This document shows, piece by piece, positions 41,735 to 51,003 of a stretch of 64,000 nucleotides of DNA. A program made the position numbers and the translations under genes. This DNA is from Chloroflexota bacterium (GTDB lineage Bacteria; Chloroflexota; Dehalococcoidia; GIF9; UBA5629). The DNA is taken from NCBI GenBank assembly GCA_016875875.1, contig VGOP01000005.1:62001-126000 (forward strand), written 5' to 3'. How positions within the stretch are numbered: position 1 is the stretch's first letter; each line of letters starts with the position of its first letter. The notes beneath the pieces are model-generated. The model ran no database searches, had not been told where the DNA came from, and worked only from the letters and a program-made list of their open reading frames with translations.

Positions 41735-42712
41735 CTAGACATGTAGCTCGATTATGTCGTTATCTTGCAGGACATGACCTTGACTGACTCTCTGCCCATC
41801 GAATTTTCCCGAGCCCCAGACGACAGCGTACTTCAGTTTGGCTTTGAAATCTTTGTGAATGTCTTCAGCGGCCTCTTTTACTGTGCTGCCTCTTTTCAAT
41901 ATTATCGGGTCAGTCAGGTCTGGCTTCTGCCCCGGGCTTTTGGTGTGGACGCGTATAATTTCCAAGGCTTTGAAAATTCCCTTTTTGAGGTCTTGCAGGT
42001 TGTTGCCCTCTGTGCCGGACACTGAAATCATGGGGAACTTGGCGTTATAGCGCGAATTCAATCGGCTCCAACTGGCAGCCGAGCTGTCCAGGTCATTCTT
42101 ATTGCCTATGATAAGTATTTTCCTTTGCCGTTTGCCGATTGTAGCCTCGGTAGTCTCTTTTGTGGCCGGCACTATGCCTATATTGTCCAGCTCCTGAAGG
42201 GTAGCCTCTGCCTGTTCTACTGGGCGGTTGTTAAGGTCGACGATTATAGCTATCAGGTCGGCGTTTCTGGCGATATTATTTAGCCAGACGCGGGAGTCCT
42301 TGCCTGTCACTGGCGGTGTGTCAACCAATTGGATTTGGATATTTTCGAATTTCATCATACCTATATTAGGAGTCTTGGTGGTGAAGGGATAATCGGCTAT
42401 TTCGGGCAAGGCATCGGTGACAGCAGCCAGCAGTTGTGACTTGCCCACATTGGGCAGCCCGACCAGGGCTACCTGGCCGGCGCCTTCTTTCCTGATGTAA
42501 AAGCTGGCTCTGCTGGTGGCAGCCTTTCTCTCCGCTTCTTCGGTGAGCTTGGCTATTCTTCGTCTCAGGTCGCCATACAGATGGTCGGTGCCCTTGTGCC
42601 TGGGCATGATGGCCAGCATGACTTCCAGAGCCTCGATTTTATCCTCCGGAGTCTTAGCCTGCCTGTAGCGCTTTTCAGCGTCAAAGTATTGTGGCGGTAG
42701 GTTCGCTGGCAT
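41735..42712 (-). CDS. TGS-domain GTPase of the Obg/DRG family
   Basis: A 325-residue Obg/DRG-like GTPase. An N-terminal helical region (about 1-80) precedes the G domain: G1 GLPNVGKSQLLAAV, G2 region YPFTTKTPNIGMM, G3 LVDTPPV (DxxG replaced by DTPP) and G4 GNKND. A C-terminal TGS domain follows (about 250-325), ending VLQDNDIIELHV. DRG-type proteins bind ribosomes or RNA and sense nucleotide state; the exact job here is unknown. It converges on the ADP-ribosylglycohydrolase gene, with only two bases between stops. Confidence 0.85.
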   Translation of the reverse strand: MPANLPPQYFDAEKRYRQAKTPEDKIEALEVMLAIMPRHKGTDHLYGDLRRRIAKLTEEAERKAATSRASFYIRKEGAGQVALVGLPNVGKSQLLAAVTDALPEIADYPFTTKTPNIGMMKFENIQIQLVDTPPVTGKDSRVWLNNIARNADLIAIIVDLNNRPVEQAEATLQELDNIGIVPATKETTEATIGKRQRKILIIGNKNDLDSSAASWSRLNSRYNAKFPMISVSGTEGNNLQDLKKGIFKALEIIRVHTKSPGQKPDLTDPIILKRGSTVKEAAEDIHKDFKAKLKYAVVWGSGKFDGQRVSQGHVLQDNDIIELHV

Positions 42713-42815
42713 AGTCTCTCAACCTGTTTTAGTTTAATTTTAGCATAATCCCCCTAGGGAGATTAAGGTTGAGCTTGTTGTGAAACTCTAAATCAAAGCA
42801 AAGGAGATTATAGTT

Positions 42816-43049
42816 ATGGATGAATTAGCCAAGACTAGGGAATATCAGAAAATAATATTACGCAATCAGATAGCAATTTTAGATATGATGGAAGCATTGG
42901 CTAAAGAATTGACGGGTAAAATTCCAGTAATATCTGTTGAAGTGTCAGATATTACTGGCGGCACTTCAATTATTGATGTCGTACCAACTATTCGAATGGT
43001 GAAATTCTGCCAGGAGGCACCAGATTACTTCGCTCTGACGGAGGAATAA
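42816..43049 (+). CDS. Small hypothetical protein
   Basis: 77 residues, no family recognised. AAGGAG stands upstream of ATG 42816 at good distance. The N-terminal half is helical (KIILRNQIAILDMMEALAKE) and the C-terminal half is a short acidic region. There is no signal, TM or metal motif. Its 3' end overlaps the 3' end of the convergent gene 42988-43353 by 62 bases; both have ribosome sites, so both are probably real. Confidence 0.6.
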   Translation: MDELAKTREYQKIILRNQIAILDMMEALAKELTGKIPVISVEVSDITGGTSIIDVVPTIRMVKFCQEAPDYFALTEE

Positions 43050-43353
43050 GCTCCCATAATTTACATGCATTAGAGTGGGTGTCATTCAAAATGTTTAATT
43101 TTTCAACTATTTGCTTAGCATCTGACCACCTGTCGGCATCAAATACATGTAAAGCACTTAACACCTTCGTCCTACTGGGTCTCTTGCCCTCAACAACAAT
43201 AATAGGAATGTTAAGAATGTCTTCTTTGGACGGGTTATCTTTTATTGCCCTAGCCACATTTTCCATTATTACAACCATTTCTTTAACATCTTGTTTTGCT
43301 TTATCAGATTCCTTTTTAGCAGCGATATATTTAAGAATGGCGTCTTCACTCAT
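42988..43353 (-). CDS. Small hypothetical protein
   Basis: 121 residues, no family recognised. AGGAGG five bases before ATG 43353 on the minus strand supports it. The N-terminal part is strongly helical and charged (ILKYIAAKKESDKAKQDV), possibly a coiled coil, and the middle (RTKVLSALHVFDADRW) looks like a small alpha/beta or winged-helix fold. Convergent and overlapping with the 77-residue gene. Neither function nor partnership is known. Confidence 0.62.
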   Translation of the reverse strand: MSEDAILKYIAAKKESDKAKQDVKEMVVIMENVARAIKDNPSKEDILNIPIIVVEGKRPSRTKVLSALHVFDADRWSDAKQIVEKLNILNDTHSNACKLWELIPPSERSNLVPPGRISPFE

Positions 43354-43641
43354 ACCAACCTCCTATATGAATTATGATAGTAGTTTAGATAAAGGAAATC
43401 AACTAAAACTGGAGAACCTTGAGGAATAAATAAATGGCAAGTGTTTAAGTAATAATACCAACACATTGCCTAACAGAAGATATTTGGCTATTCATGGCAC
43501 TATGCAAGGCTTGTGCCTGCGTAACAATAAGCGAGAAGAATTTGGCTCCCCGTAGTTAGTAAAAGAATTGCCCCTTCTGCTACAATGTGATGCGCTTGGC
43601 GCCAGGCTCCGGTTCTAGTTAGCTACGAGGAGGGAACAAGA

Positions 43642-44556
43642 ATGAAATGGATTTCTTTGATTGCTTTAATTTTGACCTGTTTGTTATTAGCTGGTTGTGC
43701 TAAACCGGTGGAAGTGCCTTCTCCTGAGCAACCATCTGAAGGAGTAAAGATTGAGCATAAGTTTGTGGAAGCTGGCGGGGTTGAATGGCACTACGTTGAA
43801 GCCGGCAAAGGTGAGCCTGTGGTTTTTCTTCATGGCTTGCCGGAAAGCTGGTTTTCCTGGCATTATCAAATCGAAACGGTTAGTAAGAAATATCGCGTTA
43901 TAGCTGTTGATTTGAAGGGGTACGGGCAGTCCGATAAAAGCGATGGCGACTATACAGCCCAGGGGGTGGCGAACGAGCTGATTGCTCTATTTGATGCCAT
44001 TGGGCTGGATAGGTTCTCACTGGTAACTCATGATTGGGGCACGTTGATAGGCGACTGTATCGCCAGCACTATTCCCGACCGAATCGTCAAGTATATCCGC
44101 ATGGAAGCGCCAGTGCTGAAGATTGACCCGACCAAGCATCCTCAGTTCGAGCTGTTCAAAAATCAGGATGTGGCCACAGGCATGATGTCACAAGCCAGAA
44201 CTTTTATTACCATGGTTTATGAACCTCGAACAGTGCAGAAAATCAGCGATGAGGACATGGAAGGCATTATCTTCGAGTTCAGCCGCCCCGGGGTTGCTGA
44301 AGCTGTACCTCGGTACTTTAGAGACTTTAGGCTCGAAGACGAGGACGTCCGGCTGGAGCGGTTTAGCAAGATGACATTCCCGGTGCTGGTGCTTCAAGGG
44401 GAGAAAGACCCGGCCCAGCCATTGTGGTACTATGAAGGTATTGAAGAGGTCTTTCCAAATGTTGAGTTTCAAATCATCGAGGATTCAGGCCACTTCACGG
44501 AGCTGGAAAAGCCGGAGGAAGTTAGTAAGGCCATACTCGATTTCCTGAGCAACTAG
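43642..44556 (+). CDS. Alpha/beta hydrolase lipoprotein, epoxide-hydrolase-like
   Basis: 304 residues. A signal peptide ends in the lipobox LLLAGC, so the enzyme is lipid-anchored on the outer face of the membrane. The alpha/beta-hydrolase fold has VVFLHGLPESWFSW, DLKGYGQSDK and the elbow THDWGTLIG, where the nucleophile is Asp, as in epoxide hydrolases and haloalkane dehalogenases. The acid is in LQGEKDPAQP and the His in EDSGHFTELE. Epoxide hydrolase-like activity is the best reading; dehalogenase is a possible alternative. It starts after AGGAGGG. A second hydrolase follows on the same strand. Confidence 0.85.
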   Translation: MKWISLIALILTCLLLAGCAKPVEVPSPEQPSEGVKIEHKFVEAGGVEWHYVEAGKGEPVVFLHGLPESWFSWHYQIETVSKKYRVIAVDLKGYGQSDKSDGDYTAQGVANELIALFDAIGLDRFSLVTHDWGTLIGDCIASTIPDRIVKYIRMEAPVLKIDPTKHPQFELFKNQDVATGMMSQARTFITMVYEPRTVQKISDEDMEGIIFEFSRPGVAEAVPRYFRDFRLEDEDVRLERFSKMTFPVLVLQGEKDPAQPLWYYEGIEEVFPNVEFQIIEDSGHFTELEKPEEVSKAILDFLSN

Positions 44557-44586
44557 ATACCTATTGTGAAGGCAGGAGGCAACACG

Positions 44587-45702
44587 ATGGAAAAACTGTC
44601 GGTTAAAGAAAGGGTAATCTATCGCTTTATCCTTAACGAGAAGAGGGTTTACAGGCATTGGTACACCAGGTTTCTGATTTGTGGCGTGGATTTAGCCCGG
44701 ATTCGGGGAGTAGTGTCACGGATAAAGAATTTCTATATGTGGTGTAGCGAATGGTCGAAAGAAGGGGAGAGCCTACTGAAGCTAGCTGAAGACGCCCTGT
44801 CAAATGGGAATACTTACACCGCTAGATGCTTATTCCATGAGGCAGCGGGGTGTTTTCATATCGGTCAGCATATCTACTTTATAGACCTTGAGCAGAAGGA
44901 AGAGGCTCAGGAGAAGGCCAGGCGGAGTTATAGAAGAGCCGTTGAGTTATACGATGAAGACAAAAGACCGATAAGATTAGAGATACCTTTTCGGGGGATT
45001 TTAATTCCCGGTTACCTCAGGCTTGCAGGGCAGCCGAACAGACCGCTGATAATTTATATCAACGGATTGGACAATATAAAGGAAGTTGAAAATCACTATA
45101 TGGGGAGCTTGCTGACGGAGGCTGGTTTTAACTGCTTCAGCTTCGATGGGCCGGGGCAGGGAGAGATGTGGAAGAACATGAAGATGATTCCTGACTATGA
45201 AAAGGCGGTTAGCGCTATTATCGACTGGTTTGAGAAGAATAACAAATACGGTATTAATCTTAAAAAGATAGGAACGTCTGGCTTTAGTTTTGGTGGTTAT
45301 CTGGCGCCTCGTGCTGCGGCATTTGATAAGAGGATTTCTTGTGCTATTGGAAATGGTGGCGTTGGTTATATAACAACGGAAATGGCTAAAAGAGTAACTC
45401 CAATTTGGGCCAGGGATTTGTTGTATGTCACCGGTTTCAAAAGCGTGGAGGAAGCTAGAGATAATTGGGGAGAAATCGACATTAAAAAGGCACCACCGCT
45501 GGACCGTCCGCTTCTTATCATTCACGGGGGAAGGGACATAGTGGTCCCTAATCCCACAGAGCAGGTCGATTACATTATGAATTGGGCGATTGGGGAAAAG
45601 GAGTTAAAGTGGTATCCTGATGGTGAACACTGCTGTGCCAACTACTTCGATGAAGTGATTCCTTATTCTATTGATTGGTTTAAGAAGCATTTGTTGAGAT
45701 AA
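44587..45702 (+). CDS. Alpha/beta hydrolase (DUF1100/FrsA-like or polyketide-lyase-like)
   Basis: About 371 residues. A helical N-terminal part (about 1-130) precedes an alpha/beta-hydrolase domain: IYINGLDNIKE, CFSFDGPGQGE, nucleophile elbow TSGFSFGGYLAP (Ser), acid in IHGGRDIVVP and His in YPDGEHCCANYF. The pattern resembles 2,6-dihydroxypseudooxynicotine hydrolase and FrsA-type proteins, which cleave C-C bonds or act on esters; the substrate is unknown. ATG 44587 has a strong AGGAGG upstream; the frame extends to 44566. It lies 30 bases after the epoxide-hydrolase-like lipoprotein and is likely co-transcribed. Confidence 0.82.
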   Translation: MEKLSVKERVIYRFILNEKRVYRHWYTRFLICGVDLARIRGVVSRIKNFYMWCSEWSKEGESLLKLAEDALSNGNTYTARCLFHEAAGCFHIGQHIYFIDLEQKEEAQEKARRSYRRAVELYDEDKRPIRLEIPFRGILIPGYLRLAGQPNRPLIIYINGLDNIKEVENHYMGSLLTEAGFNCFSFDGPGQGEMWKNMKMIPDYEKAVSAIIDWFEKNNKYGINLKKIGTSGFSFGGYLAPRAAAFDKRISCAIGNGGVGYITTEMAKRVTPIWARDLLYVTGFKSVEEARDNWGEIDIKKAPPLDRPLLIIHGGRDIVVPNPTEQVDYIMNWAIGEKELKWYPDGEHCCANYFDEVIPYSIDWFKKHLLR

Positions 45703-45715
45703 CAGAATATTTCAA

Positions 45716-45724
45716 TGGTATAAT
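45716..45724 (+). promoter_or_regulatory. Extended -10 promoter of tspO (leaderless start)
   Basis: TGG-TATAAT, followed by seven bases and ATG 45732. An ATG within the -10 itself (45723) cannot be used, because it lies upstream of the predicted transcription start. Confidence 0.6.
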
Positions 45725-45731
45725 GCGAGAC

Positions 45732-46211
45732 ATGAAACTCAAGGACGTCTTTAAGCTAGTAGCATGTATTGTTGCTTGCCTGGCTGCTGGTGCCATCGGT
45801 TCTATATTTACACGGGAGGCGATTCCAAACTGGTATGCAACGCTGGAGAAGCCGGCTTTTAACCCACCGAACTGGTTGTTTGCTCCGGTGTGGACACTAC
45901 TGTATATACTGATGGGCGTAGCCGCATTTCTGGTCTGGCGTAAGGGATTGGAGAATCGACAGGTCAGGATAGCACTAATCGTGTTCCTGGTGCAGTTGGT
46001 TCTAAATGCCCTGTGGTCGGTGGTTTTCTTTGGCCTCGAGTCTCCTTTGTACGGATTAATCGTAATCTTCGCTCTGTGGGTGGCGATACTGTTCACCGTT
46101 CTGAAGTTCTTCAGGATATCTTTGGCCTCTAGCGCACTTATGTGGCCTTATCTGCTCTGGGTGACTTTTGCGGCGGTTCTGAATTCATCGATATGGTTAT
46201 TGAACCGATAA
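45732..46211 (+). CDS. TspO/MBR family protein
   Basis: About 159 residues with five membrane helices, the TspO/peripheral benzodiazepine receptor family. Family motifs: NWYATLEKPAFNPPNWLFAPVWTLLYILMG split over TM1-TM2 (residues 33-62), ALWSVVFFGLESP, and the C-terminal VTFAAVLNSSIWLLNR. TspO proteins bind porphyrins and cholesterol-like ligands and influence tetrapyrrole levels and stress responses. The frame opens at 45723, but ATG 45732 fits the promoter better. No tetrapyrrole gene is adjacent. Confidence 0.9.
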   Translation: MKLKDVFKLVACIVACLAAGAIGSIFTREAIPNWYATLEKPAFNPPNWLFAPVWTLLYILMGVAAFLVWRKGLENRQVRIALIVFLVQLVLNALWSVVFFGLESPLYGLIVIFALWVAILFTVLKFFRISLASSALMWPYLLWVTFAAVLNSSIWLLNR

Positions 46212-46275
46212 GCCGCAAGCGTAACTAAAGGCAAGTTATCTGCATAACCTATCCCGCTGCACATTAATTCTGGAA

Positions 46276-47112
46276 ATGAAAGCTTCGAAGGATTGTTATG
46301 AGTGCTTGCAGAAGCTGGCTTGCCAGGCCGCTGAGCTGGCGGCGAATGATGAGCCGGCTAAAGCCAGAGCTGTAGCAGAGAGCCTGAAGATACTTGGTGA
46401 CAATTTCTCTCTGGATAGTGTATCTATTGTTATCGCCACCAAAATCCATGATGCCATAAAGAGGATAACCGGAAATTCTGACCCTTACCGGCAGATGAAA
46501 GACAAGGAGATCGCGGTCGCCAGAGAGCTGTCGAAGCAGATAAAAGTTGAACATGGCAGCTTTAGAAGTTGCCTCAAGTTTGCCGCTCTGGGGAATACCA
46601 TAGATTTCTTCAGGCCTCTTGATGTTATGAAGAAGGACATGAAACGGCATGTGGATTTTGTCATCGATGATTCGGAGCGGTTTGAAGCCAAACTTAAGCA
46701 TGCCCGAAGAGTTCTGTATTTGGCGGATAATGCTGGTGAGGTGTTTTTTGATTTACTGCTTATCAGGTGGATGAGGCAATGGGCTTCTGTTGCTTATGTG
46801 GTTAAGGCCTCGCCGGTTCAGGATGACGTTACTGTGGAAGATATCAGGCGAGCCGGGCCTGAAGCTGAGCTAGGCGAGATAATGACCACCGGGACGGCTA
46901 CCCCGGGCATAGATTTCTCTGTGGCGTCGGCGGAGTTTAAGCGTGAGTTCAATTCTGCAGACCTCATATTTGCCAAAGGCATGGGCTATTATGAGTCTCT
47001 ATCTGAGATGCCGGCGGAAGGCAGGGTTTTCTACTGTCTCAGGGCGAAATGCCAACCGGTGGCTGATTCCCTCAAAGTTCCACTGAACAGCTATGTGGCA
47101 ATGCTGAGGTAA
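46276..47112 (+). CDS. DUF89 (ARMT1-like damage-control phosphatase) family protein
   Basis: 278 residues of the DUF89 family, metal-dependent phosphatases that remove harmful phospho-metabolites. The N-terminal CYECLQKLACQAAELA has the CxxC of the bacterial subgroup; YLADNAGEVFFDLLLI and FAKGMGYYESLSEM contain the conserved metal and phosphate residues. The length is typical for the short prokaryotic subgroup. The substrate is unknown. Its 3' end faces the HAD gene with a 15-base gap. Confidence 0.85.
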   Translation: MKASKDCYECLQKLACQAAELAANDEPAKARAVAESLKILGDNFSLDSVSIVIATKIHDAIKRITGNSDPYRQMKDKEIAVARELSKQIKVEHGSFRSCLKFAALGNTIDFFRPLDVMKKDMKRHVDFVIDDSERFEAKLKHARRVLYLADNAGEVFFDLLLIRWMRQWASVAYVVKASPVQDDVTVEDIRRAGPEAELGEIMTTGTATPGIDFSVASAEFKREFNSADLIFAKGMGYYESLSEMPAEGRVFYCLRAKCQPVADSLKVPLNSYVAMLR

Positions 47113-47127
47113 AGGCGATCGATGAGG

Positions 47128-47823
47128 TCAGATGTATTTCGTGATTTCGGTGAGACTGCGGATTCTGGGGCAGTCGGTGATGTCCGGGAAATAGTCGTTG
47201 CGGTCGATGAATAAAGCTTTCATGCCGACCCCTCGGGCACCGACAATATCCAAGTCGTACTGGTCACCAACATATATGGCTTCTTCAGGCTTGACCTTAG
47301 CTTTCTTTAGCGCTGCCTGGAATATCTTTGGCTGTGGTTTGTCACAACCAACTTCGGCAGAGGTTACCTTGAAATCGAGGTACGGTTGTAGTCCTAACTC
47401 CGTATATGTGGACTCCATGTCCTGGACGACGTTGGAAATCAGCCCTAAGATTAAGCCTCGGTTCTCCAGCTCTTTTAAGGTGGGTAAGGTATCATCAAAG
47501 GTTCTGAACTCCCACTTATGCTCTCGGATTGCTGCCAGTATTTGAAGTGCCGTGTCACGGCTAGCTTCCACACCAGCTCCTTCGAGTATCCTGGTTGCGT
47601 ATTCGACGTAAAAGTTGATTTTTTCCTCTGGAGTTTTCTTGTCTACGGGTGAGCGGGAGTTCTCATCACGCCAGTACATGTCTGCTGCAGCTAAGGAGCT
47701 AAATAGCGTCTTTGCTTCCACCTTAATGCCGCGCTCTCGGCAGGCATTAGCCCATGCCTCTTCCCGAGGTGGATGGTAAGTGGCCAAGGTGTTGTAGAAG
47801 TCAAAGAAGACAGCTTTGATCAT
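47128..47823 (-). CDS. HAD-superfamily hydrolase
   Basis: 231 residues. Motif I AVFFDFYNTLATY gives the nucleophile Asp, but the usual DxD second Asp is replaced by Tyr (DFYNT), as in some haloacid dehalogenase-like groups. Motif II is LGLISNVV, motif III CDKPQPKIF, and motif IV YVGDQYDLDIVG. The cap is the helical C1 type. A phosphatase or dehalogenase-like role is likely; the substrate is unknown. A TTGACA-17-TACAAT promoter ends only 11 bases before the ATG, giving an almost leaderless mRNA. Confidence 0.85.
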   Translation of the reverse strand: MIKAVFFDFYNTLATYHPPREEAWANACRERGIKVEAKTLFSSLAAADMYWRDENSRSPVDKKTPEEKINFYVEYATRILEGAGVEASRDTALQILAAIREHKWEFRTFDDTLPTLKELENRGLILGLISNVVQDMESTYTELGLQPYLDFKVTSAEVGCDKPQPKIFQAALKKAKVKPEEAIYVGDQYDLDIVGARGVGMKALFIDRNDYFPDITDCPRIRSLTEITKYI

Positions 47824-47834
47824 GCCGAGTTGAA

Positions 47835-47863
47835 ATTGTAGAGAAAGCGACTTGAGGTGTCAA
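47835..47863 (-). promoter_or_regulatory. Strong sigma70-type promoter of the HAD gene
   Basis: On the minus strand: TTGACA, a 17-base spacer, TACAAT, then 11 bases to ATG 47823. The stop of the lipoprotein gene upstream (47865) lies immediately beside the -35. Confidence 0.72.
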
Positions 47864-47864
47864 A

Positions 47865-49499
47865 CTAAAGGTCAATCAGACCTATCTGGTTCCAGGTGAA
47901 GCCATCGTTGGTGCTTATGGAGAAGGCGCTCTGGTCGTGGCTGCCGCCACCGGCGGAGCTGGTACCGCAATAAACCGCTTTGCCATCGGGAGACCAGGCT
48001 ACGCGGGCCTGACCGGGGCCGGTGGGTGTTTTCTGGCTACTCTGCCAGGTGGGGTATGGTGACTGTGGGTTGGATGTAAAGTATACCTGAGGGCCTGGAT
48101 TGAAAGTGGCTGGCTTAGCCAACATAGCTCCAGCCAACAGCTTGCCCCGGCTGAACATGCCGTAATGCGCCAGACTGCAGATGATATCGTTGCGAACCAG
48201 AAGTCGGTAGCAGACGGTGTCATCAAGACGGTAAACGTCATCATTAGGATTGCCGGCGGTGGCTACTCCTGGTGGATTATCAGTCCAGCAAGTGTAGACA
48301 TGCCGGTGTGCGGGGACGGTGCCAGAGTAATCTGCTGGCAAGGCTATATCGGCATAAGTTAGCGGTGTTCCTGGTGTGTCTTGGCCTGATTGGCAGATTT
48401 CTACAGGGTAGCCTGCGGAGCTATTCCAGATTGTGGTATCTCCGCCAAGGTCCCTGATGCCGATGTAGAGGTAGGTGTCATCGGTAGCTGGAGCGGGGCC
48501 AGTGGCGGTGATAGCCAGAAGAGTGCCGTCAGCAGCAAACCCTGGTGGATACTCGATGGCGAAGACGTCGGCGTTTGACCAGCCGGTGGCGCCGGTGCTC
48601 ATGTCTTTCCAGTTGCTGGGAAATCCACTGGTTATGTTCACCAACACTCTGCCGTTACCACTGCCTGTGGAAGTGCCTACGGCTAAATCACGGCGGCCAT
48701 AGCTTGGCGATATGGCAATGCAATTGACTTGCTCACCGCCACCTAGTTTGCCGCTTAATCCGGTGGCAGTGAAATTGGCACCACCATCAGTGGACAGATA
48801 AACCTCAGTACCGGCATTGGCAGCTACGGCAACGATTTTCGGGTCATCCGGGGCTATGGCTAGTTCTGTCCACGGCGCCGCTGCAGGAAGGCCTCTTGTT
48901 ATGTCAGTCCAGCCGATACCGCCGTGGTCTGATTTGTAAAGCTTAGCGTTTGGGGAATCGACGGCGTAAATGGTGTTATTGTAGGCGACAGCTATGTGGC
49001 TGACATCGCTATTGGGCACTGTAAGCAAGGTGCTGACGATAGGTGTTACGACTTGGGGCTTTTCTTCCGGTGGGGCTGTAGCTATTGTGAATTTGACGGT
49101 TGCTGGAGTGGGGTCAGAATTGCCAGCTTCATCTCTTGATTTGACATAAAATGTGTAAGTGCCGTTAGGCAAGTCATTGTATATCCTGGTGGTATCAGCG
49201 GTGAACGGAGAATAGTCTGTATCATAGCCTTCTAGATAATATGAGTAGGTCAAGTTAATGGTTAGAGTTCTATCATCGCTACCAATCCATTCGAAGGTGA
49301 CTTTGTTGTAGCTGATGGTTTCAATCGGGGCGATGGTAATTACTGTTTGAGGTTGTGTAGTGTCTGGAGTTGGTAGTTCTGGTGGGGGTGGCGGTTGGGG
49401 TGATGGTGTTATGGGTTTAGGGCTGCAAGAGATGTTTGCCAAAACCAGCAGAACCAGATACACAATGCATAGTATTCCGGGCTTACTGATTGTATTCAT
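47865..49499 (-). CDS. Secreted lipoprotein with Ig/FN3-like domain and Asp-box beta-propeller
   Basis: 544 residues. A signal peptide with the lipobox LANISC and a Pro-rich spacer (PQPPPPPELPTP) precede an Ig/FN3-like domain (about 52-140, with YDTDYSPFTADTTRIYNDLP and TYTFYVKSRDEAG). The remainder contains beta-propeller-like repeats with Asp-box type turns (LYKSDHGGIGWTDI, VYLSTDGGANFTAT and FSISTNDGFTWNQI). Such propellers bind glycans or act as sialidase-like scaffolds, but no catalytic residues are visible. Its role is probably surface binding. A TGCTAGAAT extended -10 (minus, 49531-49539) lies ahead of ATG 49499. Confidence 0.8.
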   Translation of the reverse strand: MNTISKPGILCIVYLVLLVLANISCSPKPITPSPQPPPPPELPTPDTTQPQTVITIAPIETISYNKVTFEWIGSDDRTLTINLTYSYYLEGYDTDYSPFTADTTRIYNDLPNGTYTFYVKSRDEAGNSDPTPATVKFTIATAPPEEKPQVVTPIVSTLLTVPNSDVSHIAVAYNNTIYAVDSPNAKLYKSDHGGIGWTDITRGLPAAAPWTELAIAPDDPKIVAVAANAGTEVYLSTDGGANFTATGLSGKLGGGEQVNCIAISPSYGRRDLAVGTSTGSGNGRVLVNITSGFPSNWKDMSTGATGWSNADVFAIEYPPGFAADGTLLAITATGPAPATDDTYLYIGIRDLGGDTTIWNSSAGYPVEICQSGQDTPGTPLTYADIALPADYSGTVPAHRHVYTCWTDNPPGVATAGNPNDDVYRLDDTVCYRLLVRNDIICSLAHYGMFSRGKLLAGAMLAKPATFNPGPQVYFTSNPQSPYPTWQSSQKTPTGPGQARVAWSPDGKAVYCGTSSAGGGSHDQSAFSISTNDGFTWNQIGLIDL

Positions 49500-49595
49500 C
49501 GGCTGACTTATGCAGTCTTAGTGTGTTTCGATTCTAGCATAATTGTATAGAAACATCACTTTTGGGGTCTTTTGACACTCAGACATAAAGTTGAT

Positions 49596-49611
49596 AAGCT
49601 TGGTTAAGCTT
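49596..49611. repeat. Small palindrome in the glyS leader
   Basis: AAGCTT-GGTT-AAGCTT, a 6-bp stem with a 4-base loop, ending just before the AGGAGG of glyS. It could affect ribosome access; no T-box elements accompany it. Confidence 0.35.
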
Positions 49612-49625
49612 CTGAGGAGGTTAAA

Positions 49626-50993
49626 TTGCCTGAGGAAAAGAACAAAGTGGACATGGAAAAAATCGTCTCCTTATGTAAGCGGAGAGGTTTCATCTTTCCT
49701 AGCAGCGAGATCTACGGTGGGTTGGGTAGTTGTTGGGACTATGGGCCGCTAGGGGTGGAGTTGAAGCGGAACGTTAGAGACGCCTGGTGGCGAGCAGTAG
49801 TTCAAGAACGGGATGACATGGTTGGTATAGATGCCAGCATAATGATGCATCCCCAGACGTGGGTAGCTAGTGGTCATGTTGAGGGCTTTTCTGACCCCTT
49901 GGTAGAATGTAAGGCCTGTCACTTCAGGTGGCGGGCCACTGACCTGAATGGTGATAGCTGCCCCGATTGTAGCGGCGAGCTGACGGAGCCGAAGCAGTTC
50001 AACTTGATGTTCAAGACTTTTATGGGGCCAGTGGAGGATGATGCCAGCGTTGTTTATCTGCGTCCGGAGACAGCTCAGGGTATTTTTGTTAATTTCGATA
50101 ATGTACTGGCTACTTCAAGGAGAAAGTTGCCTTTTGGTATTGCGCAAATGGGCAAGTCATTTCGCAACGAAATCACAACTGGTAACTTCATCTTCAGAAC
50201 CAGAGAGTTTGAGCAGATGGAGATCGAGTACTTCGTCAAGCCGGGCACTGATGAGAAGTGCTTCAATTACTGGGTGAAGGAGCGCTTCAATTGGTACTTA
50301 AAGCTTGGAATCAGAGAGGAGAACCTGCGCCTTCGCCAGCATGCTAAGGAAGAACTGGCTCATTATGCCAAGGACTGCGACGATATTGAGTATCTTTTCC
50401 CTATGGGTTGGGCGGAACTAGAGGGCATTGCCAACCGGGGCGACTTCGACCTTGTGCAACATGCTAAGTATAGCGGAAAAACCTTGAGCTACTTTGATGA
50501 GGAGACAGGGGAGCGTTATACGCCCTATGTTATTGAGCCTTCGGCCGGTGTTGACCGCTCGACGCTGGCTTTCCTTATAGATGCCTATGATGAGGAGCTA
50601 GCTGAAGGGGAAACCAGGGTGGTTTTGCATTTTCATCCAGAATTAGCTCCAATCAAAGTGGCCATTCTGCCTTTAAGCAGAAATGAGAAGCTGGTGCCTC
50701 TAGCTAGGGAGGTATATGCTGAACTTCGCCGACATTTTATGACGCAGTATGATGATGCCCAGAGCATAGGTCGGCGGTATCGTCGGCAGGATGAAATCGG
50801 TACCCCATTTTGTGTTACTATTGATTTCCAATCGCTGGAGGACAAACAGGTTACTATTCGAGAACGCGATAGCATGGCGCAGATTAGATTGGCGATAAAG
50901 GATATGGCGAATACCTTACAGTCTAAACTGAGCGGTGAGCCCTTTGCTACACAGTCACTATGGGAAACTAGGACACCAGGTACTTCGGAATAA
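49626..50993 (+). CDS. glyS: Glycyl-tRNA synthetase (dimeric, class II)
   Basis: A 455-residue eukaryal/archaeal-like dimeric GlyRS. It starts with TTG 49626 after AGGAGG. Motifs: [17 protein letters not shown], a zinc insert with CKAC and CPDC, motif 2 FRNEITT and [14 protein letters not shown], motif 3 within [11 protein letters not shown], and the anticodon-binding domain opening with [12 protein letters not shown]. It charges tRNA-Gly and is the single-gene type rather than the alpha2-beta2 GlyQS. A relic of sbcD follows on the same strand. Confidence 0.96.
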   Translation: MPEEKNKVDMEKIVSLCKRRGFIFPSSEIYGGLGSCWDYGPLGVELKRNVRDAWWRAVVQERDDMVGIDASIMMHPQTWVASGHVEGFSDPLVECKACHFRWRATDLNGDSCPDCSGELTEPKQFNLMFKTFMGPVEDDASVVYLRPETAQGIFVNFDNVLATSRRKLPFGIAQMGKSFRNEITTGNFIFRTREFEQMEIEYFVKPGTDEKCFNYWVKERFNWYLKLGIREENLRLRQHAKEELAHYAKDCDDIEYLFPMGWAELEGIANRGDFDLVQHAKYSGKTLSYFDEETGERYTPYVIEPSAGVDRSTLAFLIDAYDEELAEGETRVVLHFHPELAPIKVAILPLSRNEKLVPLAREVYAELRRHFMTQYDDAQSIGRRYRRQDEIGTPFCVTIDFQSLEDKQVTIRERDSMAQIRLAIKDMANTLQSKLSGEPFATQSLWETRTPGTSE

Positions 50994-51003
50994 ATAATAA
51001 ATA

